Origin: Granulicella sp. L60 | GTDB lineage: Bacteria > Acidobacteriota > Terriglobia > Terriglobales > Acidobacteriaceae | Assembly (NCBI RefSeq): GCF_009765825.1 | Contig: NZ_LMUR01000018.1 | Coordinates: 100,020-158,754, forward strand | Length of the DNA: 58,735 nucleotides | Direction: 5' to 3' | Part shown: piece after piece, positions 52,621 through 58,735 of the stretch | Layout of the letters: each line of letters begins with the position of its first letter | How positions within the stretch are numbered: position 1 is the first letter of the stretch | Notes under the pieces: model-generated | What the model saw: the letters and a program-made list of their open reading frames with translations, nothing else | Databases searched by the model: none | What the model was told of the DNA's origin: nothing | Program-made: the position numbers and the translations under genes

Positions 52621-53712
52621 ATGGCGAAGAGAGTAGGGGTGGACAAGTGGCTCTTCGGAGTGGTGTTGCTGCTGGTGCTGTTTGGGCTGGTGATGGTGTT
52701 TTCGGCTTCGGCGGTGATGGCGCAGGCGAGTATGGGATCTCCGTACTCCTACGTGATGAGGCAGGCGCTGCTGGCGGTGCTTGGACTGGTGACGATGGTT
52801 GGGCTGATGCGGGTGGACTACCGCAACTATAACAATCCTCGGGTGGTGTTTCCGGTCGTCGCGGTGACGACGCTGCTGTTGATCGGCGTGTTTGCGATGA
52901 GCGGTATGAACGGAGCGCATCGCTGGATTCGTCTGGCGGGTGTGACGCTGCAGCCTTCGGAGCTGGCTAAGCCGGTGCTCGTACTCTTTCTGGCTTACTT
53001 TTTGCAGACGCGGATTCACCTGATGGACGATTGGAAGGGCACGATTCTGAGGGCGTTTGCTGTGCCGCTGGTGTTTGCGGCTTTGATTTTGAAGGAACCG
53101 GACCTGGGCACGGCCATGGTGTGCATGGCGGTGACGGCGTTAATGCTGTATCTGGCGGGGGCACGGACGCGCTACTTCGCGATCGGCGCTGCGCTGGCTT
53201 CGCCGGTGATGTATTACATGCTGTTCCATGTGAAGTTCCGGCGGGACCGGATGCTGGCGTTCGTCAATCCGGAGGCGGATCCGAGGGGAACTGGATTCCA
53301 TATCCTGCAGTCGCTGATTGCGGTCGGAACGGGTGGGATTCGCGGGCTGGGGCTGATGGAGGGACGGCAGAAGCTGTTCTATCTGCCTGAGGTTCAGACG
53401 GACTTCATCTTCGCGAATATCTGCGAGGAGCTTGGACTGATTGGCGCGCTGGTGGTGGTTGGACTGTTTGTGGCGCTGGGTTATCGAGGGTTTCGCGCGG
53501 CGTTCCTTTCGACCGATCCGTTTGCGCGGTTTCTCGCGTTCGGTCTGACGAGTGCGATCTTGATTCAGGCTTTTTTCAACATGAGCGTGGTGCTGGCGTT
53601 GCTGCCGACGAAGGGAATTCCGCTGCCGTTTATCTCGGATGGTGGGACTTCGATCTTTATTACGCTGGCGGGTATGGGTGTGTTGCTGAACATTACGCGA
53701 GAGATCGATTGA
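52621..53712 (+). CDS. ftsW: Septal peptidoglycan polymerase FtsW
   Basis: FtsW is the SEDS-family glycosyltransferase that works with FtsI at the septum. The protein has 363 residues and about ten membrane helices. Motifs are LFGLVMVFSASAVMAQ (20-35), NGAHRWIRLAGVTLQPSELA (97-116, the SEDS signature) and LKEPDLGTAMV (about 158-168, with the catalytic Asp region). ANICEELGLIGAL and PLPFISDGGTS follow. The start ATG has GGGAAG upstream; murG begins 1 bp after its stop. Confidence 0.95.
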   Translation: MAKRVGVDKWLFGVVLLLVLFGLVMVFSASAVMAQASMGSPYSYVMRQALLAVLGLVTMVGLMRVDYRNYNNPRVVFPVVAVTTLLLIGVFAMSGMNGAHRWIRLAGVTLQPSELAKPVLVLFLAYFLQTRIHLMDDWKGTILRAFAVPLVFAALILKEPDLGTAMVCMAVTALMLYLAGARTRYFAIGAALASPVMYYMLFHVKFRRDRMLAFVNPEADPRGTGFHILQSLIAVGTGGIRGLGLMEGRQKLFYLPEVQTDFIFANICEELGLIGALVVVGLFVALGYRGFRAAFLSTDPFARFLAFGLTSAILIQAFFNMSVVLALLPTKGIPLPFISDGGTSIFITLAGMGVLLNITREID

Positions 53713-53713
53713 A

Positions 53714-54826
53714 GTGGCGGGATTGCGGGTTCTGATTGCGGGTGGCGGGACGGGCGGCCATGTGATTCCGGCGCTGGCGATTGCGCGGGAGCTGCGGGAT
53801 GCGCATGGGGCCGAGGTGCGTTTTGTAGGCACGGCGCGTGGGTTGGAGACGAGGCTGGTGCCCGAGGCTGGGTTTCCGCTGGAGTTGATTCGGGTGGGGC
53901 AGTTGAAGAATGTGAGCCTGGCGACGCGGCTACGGACGGTGGCGGATCTTCCGTTGGGCGTGATGCGGTGCGTGGAGCTGGTGCGGAGTTTCAGGCCGGA
54001 TGTTGTGGTGGGAGTTGGCGGGTATGCTTCGGGACCGGCGATGATGGCGGCTATTTTGTTGCGGGTTCCGACGCTGGCGTTTGAGCCGAATGCGGTGCCG
54101 GGGCTGGCGAACCGTCTGGTGGGTCGATGGGTGACGGCTGCGGCGGTGAACTTCGAGGAGACGACGAGCTACTTTCGTGGGGCTCGGGTGACTGGGATTC
54201 CGGTGCGGCAGGAGTTCTTTGAGATTGGGCTATTGTCTGCTGATGTTTCTGCTGAGGGGGGACGGGCGATGCCTCGGCGGTTGCTGGTGTTTGGCGGGAG
54301 TCAGGGTGCGCGGGTGTTCAACCAGGTGATGCCGCGGGTGGTGCGGCGGTTGCTGGAGTATGTTCCTGGGTTGACGATTCTGCACCAGACGGGCAAGGGA
54401 CAGGCGGAGTCGACCGAGGAGGCGTATCGGGTGAGCGGTGCGGATGCCTCTCGTTGGACAGTGGCGGCGTATCTGGACGATATGCCGAGGCGATTCGCGG
54501 ATGCCGACCTGATTCTGTGTCGGAGCGGCGCGAGTACGGTAGCGGAGCTGGCGGCGGCGGGGAGGCCGGCGGTGCTGGTGCCTTTTCCGGGGGCTGCGGA
54601 CGATCACCAGATGAAGAATGCGGAGGTCTTCGCACGGGCTGGGGCGGCGGAGTTGCGGGTGCAGGATTCGGATGAGGGGATGGAGGAGTTGCTGCTTGGG
54701 GACTTGTCGGTGCTTTTGCTGCGTCCGGGGAGGCTGGTGGAGATGGGGCAGAGGGCTCGGGAGCTGGCGCATCCGGAGGCGGTAAGGGTGATTGGGGAGA
54801 TGGTTCGGGGGATTGGTGGGGGTTGA
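53714..54826 (+). CDS. murG: UDP-GlcNAc : lipid I GlcNAc transferase MurG
   Basis: MurG converts lipid I to lipid II on the cytoplasmic face of the membrane. The protein has 370 residues from GTG 53714, one base after the ftsW stop. Motifs are the G-loop IAGGGTGGHVIPALA (8-22), GVGGYASGPAMMAA, FEPNAVPGLANR, the UDP-GlcNAc site RSGASTVAELAAAGRPAVLV and DDHQMKNA. It is the last gene of the contiguous dcw block and is followed by a terminator at 54982. Confidence 0.96.
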   Translation: MAGLRVLIAGGGTGGHVIPALAIARELRDAHGAEVRFVGTARGLETRLVPEAGFPLELIRVGQLKNVSLATRLRTVADLPLGVMRCVELVRSFRPDVVVGVGGYASGPAMMAAILLRVPTLAFEPNAVPGLANRLVGRWVTAAAVNFEETTSYFRGARVTGIPVRQEFFEIGLLSADVSAEGGRAMPRRLLVFGGSQGARVFNQVMPRVVRRLLEYVPGLTILHQTGKGQAESTEEAYRVSGADASRWTVAAYLDDMPRRFADADLILCRSGASTVAELAAAGRPAVLVPFPGAADDHQMKNAEVFARAGAAELRVQDSDEGMEELLLGDLSVLLLRPGRLVEMGQRARELAHPEAVRVIGEMVRGIGGG

Positions 54827-54913
54827 GTGGAGGGTTTTTGGGGGTATCCCTCCCCCTGGGGGGTGGGTGTGGCTAAGCGATTTATTTTCATTGGCTTGCG
54901 ATTTTCGGCGTTT

Positions 54914-54967
54914 GTAAAATATTCATATCAAAGGGGTTTCGGGTAAATATTTCTTTCTAAATGGGTT
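54914..54967. repeat. AT-rich tandem pair, second locus
   Basis: A degenerate unit (54914-54938, TAAAATATTCATATCAAAGG...) is followed by a unit (54944-54967) identical over 24 bp to 26408-26431. Unit order is reversed relative to the first locus. It opens the 932-bp gap 54827-55758 after murG, which holds terminators and repeats but no credible gene. Confidence 0.75.
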
Positions 54968-54981
54968 AGGTGGTTAATGGG

Positions 54982-55010
54982 AAAGCCCCGGCGTTTGCCG
55001 GGGCTTTTTT
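54982..55010 (+). terminator. Rho-independent terminator of the dcw block
   Basis: AAAGCCCCGGC and GCCGGGGCTTT form an 11-bp stem with the 4-nt loop GTTT, followed by further T residues. It lies 155 bp after the murG stop and should end the mraZ-murG transcript. Confidence 0.9.
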
Positions 55011-55127
55011 ATCTCTAGTTCTATTCTAGCGGATGGAAGGTAACTAGTACGCAATGCTAATGTTCGCGTTTGGCGCGGGTTTTGGTGGGTTTGGGGGTTG
55101 ACAGGGTTTGGGCGGGTTTGAGGAGGA

Positions 55128-55606
55128 CAGGCAACGGCGAAGGCAATATGTAGTCGCTTCGGCTTCGCCTTTTGCTCCGGCCTTCGGTAGAGTGGAGGGG
55201 CTTGGGGGTTGGGTTTAGACGCGAGGCTGAAGCCTCGCTCTATCTCAAGGGCAAAGGCAACAGCAGATCCCTGTGGGATGACAAACCAGAAGGCAAAGAA
55301 CCGCAACCGCAACGACAAAGGGCAATTGCAACAACAAAGGCAATATTTAGTCGCTTCGGCTTTGCCTTCGCTTCGGCCTTCGGCAGAGTGGAGGGGTTTT
55401 AGACGCGAGGCTAAAGCCTCGCTGTACCTTAAGGGCAAATGCAACAGCAGATTCTGCGGGATGACAAACAAAAGGACAGGCAACGGCAGCGGCAGCGATA
55501 ACGGCAACGGCAACAACCGCAGATCCCCTGCGGGATGACAAACAAGAGAACAAACAATTGCAACGGCAACGGCAATTACAACTGCAATGGCAAATGGCAG
55601 CAGCAG
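55128..55606. repeat. Direct repeat of about 150 bp plus GGCAAC-type hexamer runs
   Basis: Unit 1 (about 55141-55285) and unit 2 (about 55338-55468) share, in order: CAATAT-TAGTCGCTTCGGCTT, CCTTCGG(T/C)AGAGTGGAGGGG, the palindrome GACGCGAGGCT(G/A)AAGCCTCGC, AAGGGCAAA, GCAACAGCAGAT and GGGATGACAAAC. The offset is 197 bp at the left end and 183 bp at the right. A third partial end (GCAGATCCCCTGCGGGATGA) is at about 55521. From about 55480 to 55606 the sequence is an imperfect run of GGCAAC/GGCAGC hexamers. TTGACAGGGTTTGG (55098-55111) just before it matches 26589-26602. Confidence 0.75.
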
Positions 55607-55686
55607 CGGCATCTGCGACTGTGAGGGATGGTTGTAGCTGTGGTTTGAGCTGTGGGGTCGGTGGGAGCGGGTGGGTAATTATGAGG

Positions 55687-55718
55687 AAAGGGCTGAGGAG
55701 AGATCCTCAGCCCTTTTT
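55687..55718 (+). terminator. Strong hairpin terminator, probably bidirectional
   Basis: A perfect 13-bp stem AAAGGGCTGAGGA/TCCTCAGCCCTTT with a GAGA loop continues into T residues on the plus strand. On the minus strand it lies 41 bp past the stop of the WXXGXW gene. It therefore separates the repeat region from that gene and can block read-through both ways. Confidence 0.85.
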
Positions 55719-55758
55719 GTGTCTTTTTGCTGGTTCATGGTGGTTAGTTGGTGGTGGG

Positions 55759-56904
55759 TTAGCGGTGTCCGCCACCGCTACCGCCGCCGCCGTGGGATGC
55801 GCCTGCGCCGGCGCTTCCACCGCCGCCGTGGTAGCCGCCTCCGCCTGCCGGGGCGCTGGGAGCGCTGCTGGGGTGTGCGCCGCCGTAGTTGCCGCTGGGG
55901 GCGCTGTAGTGAGACTGGCCACCCTGGCTTGGCTGGGCGTAGCTGCGGGTGCCGGAGTTGCTTGCGTTGTAGTTGCTGGATCCGTTGTAGTGGGCCGCTC
56001 CGTTCGCTCCGTTATAGGAGGCGTGGGCTACGTTGTTTTGGGCGTAGCTGCGGCCGTTGATGGCTGAGCCGCGAACGCTGTTGTAGCCGCCTGCGCCGCC
56101 GTAGCCGTGGTTTCCGGCGTAGCTGTTGGCATGGACGAAGCTTGCGCCGCCGGGACGTCCGGAGTAGCCGCTGTAGGAGCGGTTATAGCCGTAGCCGCCG
56201 TGGAATCCCAGGTTGCAGTAGGCGCGGTTGTACCAGAAGCGTCCGCCGCCCCAGTATCCGCCGTAGAAGCCGATGCCGAAGTAGCCGAAGCCGTAGTTGA
56301 TGCCGCCGTAGTAGCCGACGACCGGGCCCCAGTAGCCGGCGTTCCAGAAGTAGCCGTCGTTGTAGCCCCAGTAGCCGGGGGTGTAGAGGGCTCCGGAGTA
56401 GGGTGCGGTGACCCATGCGCCGGGGACCCACTCGTAGCCTTCGCCGGACCATGCCCAGTAGCCGGGGGTCCAGATGTCACCGTCGGCGGGGGCGGGTGGC
56501 TGATCGTAGTCAGGGATGGGTGGGGGGGGCTGCTGGATGCCGCTGGGGGCGCCATTCTGCATGGGGTAGGCTCCGTCCTGCTGGCCGTATTGGCCTGCGG
56601 GGGGTGGGCCGTACTGGCCGGCGTTGGGGTCGCCGGTGGGCGCTCCGTATTGGCCAGGCTGGCCTTGCTGCTGGCCATACTGTCCGGGCTGGCCCGGTTG
56701 ACCGTATTGACCGGCGTTGGGATCTCCGGTGGGGGCTCCGTACTGGCTGGCGTTGGGGTCGGATGCGGGCGCGGGCGGCGAGACGTACTGGCCGTTGTTC
56801 TCGCCGCCGGGGTTCTGGTTCTGCGCCTGGGCGAAGAGAGAAGCAAGCAGAAGAGAGGAGACGATGGCTGCGGTGCCGATCGAGTTTTTGAAGGGGGACG
56901 TCAT
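55759..56904 (-). CDS. Secreted Gly/Tyr-rich protein with WXXGXW (YXWGXW) repeats
   Basis: The protein has 381 residues with AAGG upstream of ATG 56904. A signal peptide (about 1-27, AAIVSSLLLASLFAQAQ) is followed by degenerate repeats of APTGDPNAGQYG/GQPGQYG (about 50-110) and a Pro-rich linker. The WXXGXW-type repeat block follows (about 144-200: WTPGYWAWSGEGYEWVPGAW, LYTPGYWGYNDGYFWNAGYW). The remainder (about 200-381) is Gly/Tyr/Asn/Ser low complexity ending GGGGSGGGHR. Its role is unknown; the composition suggests a sticky surface or matrix protein. It is convergent to the dcw block and divergent from murC. Confidence 0.85.
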   Translation of the reverse strand: MTSPFKNSIGTAAIVSSLLLASLFAQAQNQNPGGENNGQYVSPPAPASDPNASQYGAPTGDPNAGQYGQPGQPGQYGQQQGQPGQYGAPTGDPNAGQYGPPPAGQYGQQDGAYPMQNGAPSGIQQPPPPIPDYDQPPAPADGDIWTPGYWAWSGEGYEWVPGAWVTAPYSGALYTPGYWGYNDGYFWNAGYWGPVVGYYGGINYGFGYFGIGFYGGYWGGGRFWYNRAYCNLGFHGGYGYNRSYSGYSGRPGGASFVHANSYAGNHGYGGAGGYNSVRGSAINGRSYAQNNVAHASYNGANGAAHYNGSSNYNASNSGTRSYAQPSQGGQSHYSAPSGNYGGAHPSSAPSAPAGGGGYHGGGGSAGAGASHGGGGSGGGHR

Positions 56905-57302
56905 AAAGTGACCTTCCTGCTCAGCCTTCGTTTGTCCGGTTCTGCTTTGTTGCCCGGAGTTCGAGGAGAGTGAGGATGAGTTCCTGGGGGCTGTTCTCTG
57001 CGGGACTTTTTCTGCCCAATCAGGAGCTCAGTTGATTAGACACGGGTGCGGCCTAATTGTTGCACGAAGGTGGATGGTAGCTGGTGATTTCGGGCTTGCA
57101 GGTGGTTGCCTGCGCGGTGACGGGAATTTTGGGGCATGAGCGGTCTGTTTCGGGTGTCTGCGAGTGGGTGGTTTGGCTGATAAAGTGGAAGATTATCGTT
57201 CCGATTAGCGTTTTGACTCGTTCTGGCGCGGCTGGACGGGTTTTGTGCTGGGAGTTTCCGAGAAGTTTATCTAAAGAGATCGAAGAGAAGAGAGACGTAC
57301 GT
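56905..57302. other. 398-bp divergent promoter region between the WXXGXW gene and murC
   Basis: The murC frame stays open back to 57084, but that extension has no protein-like start and the family N-terminus begins at 57303. No convincing -35/-10 pair or operator is recognised, and no palindrome of the families described elsewhere is present. murC must be transcribed from here because the upstream gene is on the opposite strand and strong terminators isolate murG. Confidence 0.5.
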
Positions 57303-58727
57303 ATGTTTGTGCCAGGGCACTTTTTGTTTGCGCCGTCGCAGCGGATTCATTTTATTGGGATCGGCGGCATTGGGATGAGCGGGATCGCGGAGATTCTGCT
57401 GACGATGGGGTACTCGGTCTCGGGCAGCGACCTGAGACGGAGTGCGGTGACGGATCGGCTGCTGGGGATGGGGGCGCGGATCTTTGAGGGCCATGCGGCG
57501 AGTAACGCGGCGGCGAGCGATGTGGTGGTGACGAGTTCGGCGGTGGCGAAGGACAATCCGGAGGTGGTGGAGGCAAAGGCGCGGAAGATTCCGGTGATCC
57601 AGCGGGCGGAGATGCTGGCGGAGTTGATGCGGCTGAAGTACGGGATCGCCGTGGCGGGGATGCATGGGAAGACGACGACGACGAGCATGGTGGCGGCGGT
57701 GTTGCAGGGGGGTGGGCTGGATCCGACGGTGGTGGTGGGTGGCCGGGTGAATGCGCTGGGGTCGAATGCGCGGCTGGGGAACTCGCAGTATCTGGTGGCG
57801 GAGGCGGATGAGAGCGACCGCTCATTTTTGAAGCTGTCGCCGGTGCTGGCGGTGGTGACGAATCTGGATCGCGAGCATATGGACTGCTATCGGGATATGG
57901 AGGATGTGGAGGGGGCGTTTGTGGAGTTTATGGATCGGCTGCCGTTCTATGGGGCGACGACGGCTTGCGTGGATAATTCGCTGCTGCGCTCGGTGCTGCC
58001 GCGGGTGAGGCGGAGGGTTTATACGTACGGCGAGAGTGTGGATGCGGACTTTCGCGTGGAGATGCTGGCGAAGGAGGAGGGTTGCCACTCGCACTTTGCG
58101 GTGAACTACAAGGGGCTGGTGCTGGGGACGTTTCGGCTGCATGTGCCGGGGCGGCATAATGTGCTGAACGCGGCGGCGGCGGTGGCGGTTGGGGTGCAGC
58201 TAGGGGTGGCGCCGGATCAGATTGCGGCGGGATTGGAGAGCTTTCGCGGGGTGGATCGGAGATTTCAGATCAAGGGCGAGGTGCGCGGGGTGACGGTGGT
58301 GGATGACTATGGGCATCATCCGACGGAGATTCTGGCGACGCTGCGGGCGGCGCAGGAGTGCGGGTATGGGCGGGTGCATGTGCTGTTTCAGCCGCATCGG
58401 TTTACACGGACGAGGGATCTGATGGCGGAGTTTGCGGGGGCGTTTCAGGACGCGGATACGGTGCAGGTGCTGGATATCTATGCGGCGAGCGAGCAGCCGA
58501 TGGAGGGTGTGGACGCGCAGGCGCTGGTGAAGGCGATTCGGGCGAAGGGCGGAGGCCGGGTGGAGTATGCGGCTTCGGTAGCGGATGGGGTGGAGGCGCT
58601 GGTGAAGGAGGCGAGGGCGGGGGATGTGATTTTGACGCTGGGCGCGGGGAGCGTGTCGCAGGCGGGGGCGCTGCTGTTGGGGGGGGTGGGGGCGGATGGG
58701 GGAGTTCCTGAAAGGGGACATGCGTAA
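57303..58727 (+). CDS. murC: UDP-N-acetylmuramate : L-alanine ligase
   Basis: MurC adds the first amino acid to UDP-MurNAc. The protein has 474 residues from ATG 57303, preceded by a purine-rich GAAGAGAAGAGAG. Motifs are [15 protein letters not shown] (16-30), the ATP loop [10 protein letters not shown] (119-128), [27 protein letters not shown] and [10 protein letters not shown]. It is complete, ending 8 bp before the right edge. It is separated from murG by about 2.5 kb carrying repeats and an unrelated gene. murB/ddl/ftsQAZ, which often come next, would lie beyond the edge. Confidence 0.96.
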   Translation: MFVPGHFLFAPSQRIHFIGIGGIGMSGIAEILLTMGYSVSGSDLRRSAVTDRLLGMGARIFEGHAASNAAASDVVVTSSAVAKDNPEVVEAKARKIPVIQRAEMLAELMRLKYGIAVAGMHGKTTTTSMVAAVLQGGGLDPTVVVGGRVNALGSNARLGNSQYLVAEADESDRSFLKLSPVLAVVTNLDREHMDCYRDMEDVEGAFVEFMDRLPFYGATTACVDNSLLRSVLPRVRRRVYTYGESVDADFRVEMLAKEEGCHSHFAVNYKGLVLGTFRLHVPGRHNVLNAAAAVAVGVQLGVAPDQIAAGLESFRGVDRRFQIKGEVRGVTVVDDYGHHPTEILATLRAAQECGYGRVHVLFQPHRFTRTRDLMAEFAGAFQDADTVQVLDIYAASEQPMEGVDAQALVKAIRAKGGGRVEYAASVADGVEALVKEARAGDVILTLGAGSVSQAGALLLGGVGADGGVPERGHA

Positions 58728-58735
58728 GAAGAGGG

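Noticed and set aside
55558..56067. A 169-codon plus-strand frame at the repeat/WXXGXW boundary
   Set aside because: It reads through GGCAAC hexamers and then antisense to the WXXGXW gene; it also crosses a strong terminator hairpin.

Overview
The window is 58.7 kb of gene-dense, GC-rich bacterial chromosome, most likely from an Acidobacteriota member of the Terriglobia (Granulicella/Edaphobacter/Terriglobus type). The clues are a partial soil-type TIGR03435 protein at the left edge, a PEP-CTERM export substrate, a nadA-motif RNA in front of nadA (reported from Acidobacteria), a fused aroD-aroE gene, a diaminopimelate-type MurE, and families of short intergenic palindromes. No phage, insertion sequence, CRISPR array, rRNA or complete tRNA was recognised.

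Layout. 0-12 kb: aroB; nadB; PepSY-like and PEP-CTERM envelope genes; terC; a minus-strand run tatA/B-tatC-M28 cyclase-like peptidase; then a riboswitch, nadA and a coupled DUF2203 gene. 12-17 kb: secreted or lipid-anchored proteins (M28 peptidase, beta-propeller lipoprotein, SH3 lipoprotein), an atypical PhyH oxygenase and a DegT aminotransferase. 17.5-26 kb: hfq-hflX, then the ATP synthase cluster b'-b-delta-alpha-gamma-beta-epsilon, without genes for subunits a and c. 27-41 kb: aroDE, pgeF, a prolyl oligopeptidase, an exported BNR protein, a two-gene ABC exporter, a CPBP membrane protein, dxs, an SRPBCC protein, a fasciclin protein and a DUF2127 protein. 41.5-58.7 kb: the division and cell-wall (dcw) cluster mraZ-rsmH-ftsL-ftsI-murE-murF-X-mraY-murD-ftsW-murG. 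A repeat-rich gap and a convergent WXXGXW-repeat gene separate it from murC.

How the genes work together. The dcw block makes lipid II and the septal machinery. MraZ probably controls it through 10-bp phased TGGAG boxes seen upstream. NadB and NadA supply quinolinate for NAD, and nadA carries an NAD-sensing leader. AroB and AroDE are shikimate-pathway enzymes, and Dxs starts isoprenoid synthesis, which also feeds undecaprenyl phosphate for the wall. PgeF proofreads wall precursors. Many of the remaining genes encode exported proteins, which fits a soil bacterium.

Most noteworthy: the two-domain nadA-motif riboswitch; a near-consensus sigma-54 promoter with a dyad upstream of the PEP-CTERM gene; the candidate MraZ operator; an unrecognised Lys/His/Ala-rich-tailed gene inside the dcw cluster; a b subunit of ATP synthase that appears to carry a signal peptide; and a composite intergenic element present twice (26.4-26.9 kb and 54.9-55.6 kb). 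All calls come from reading the sequence; no database search was run.
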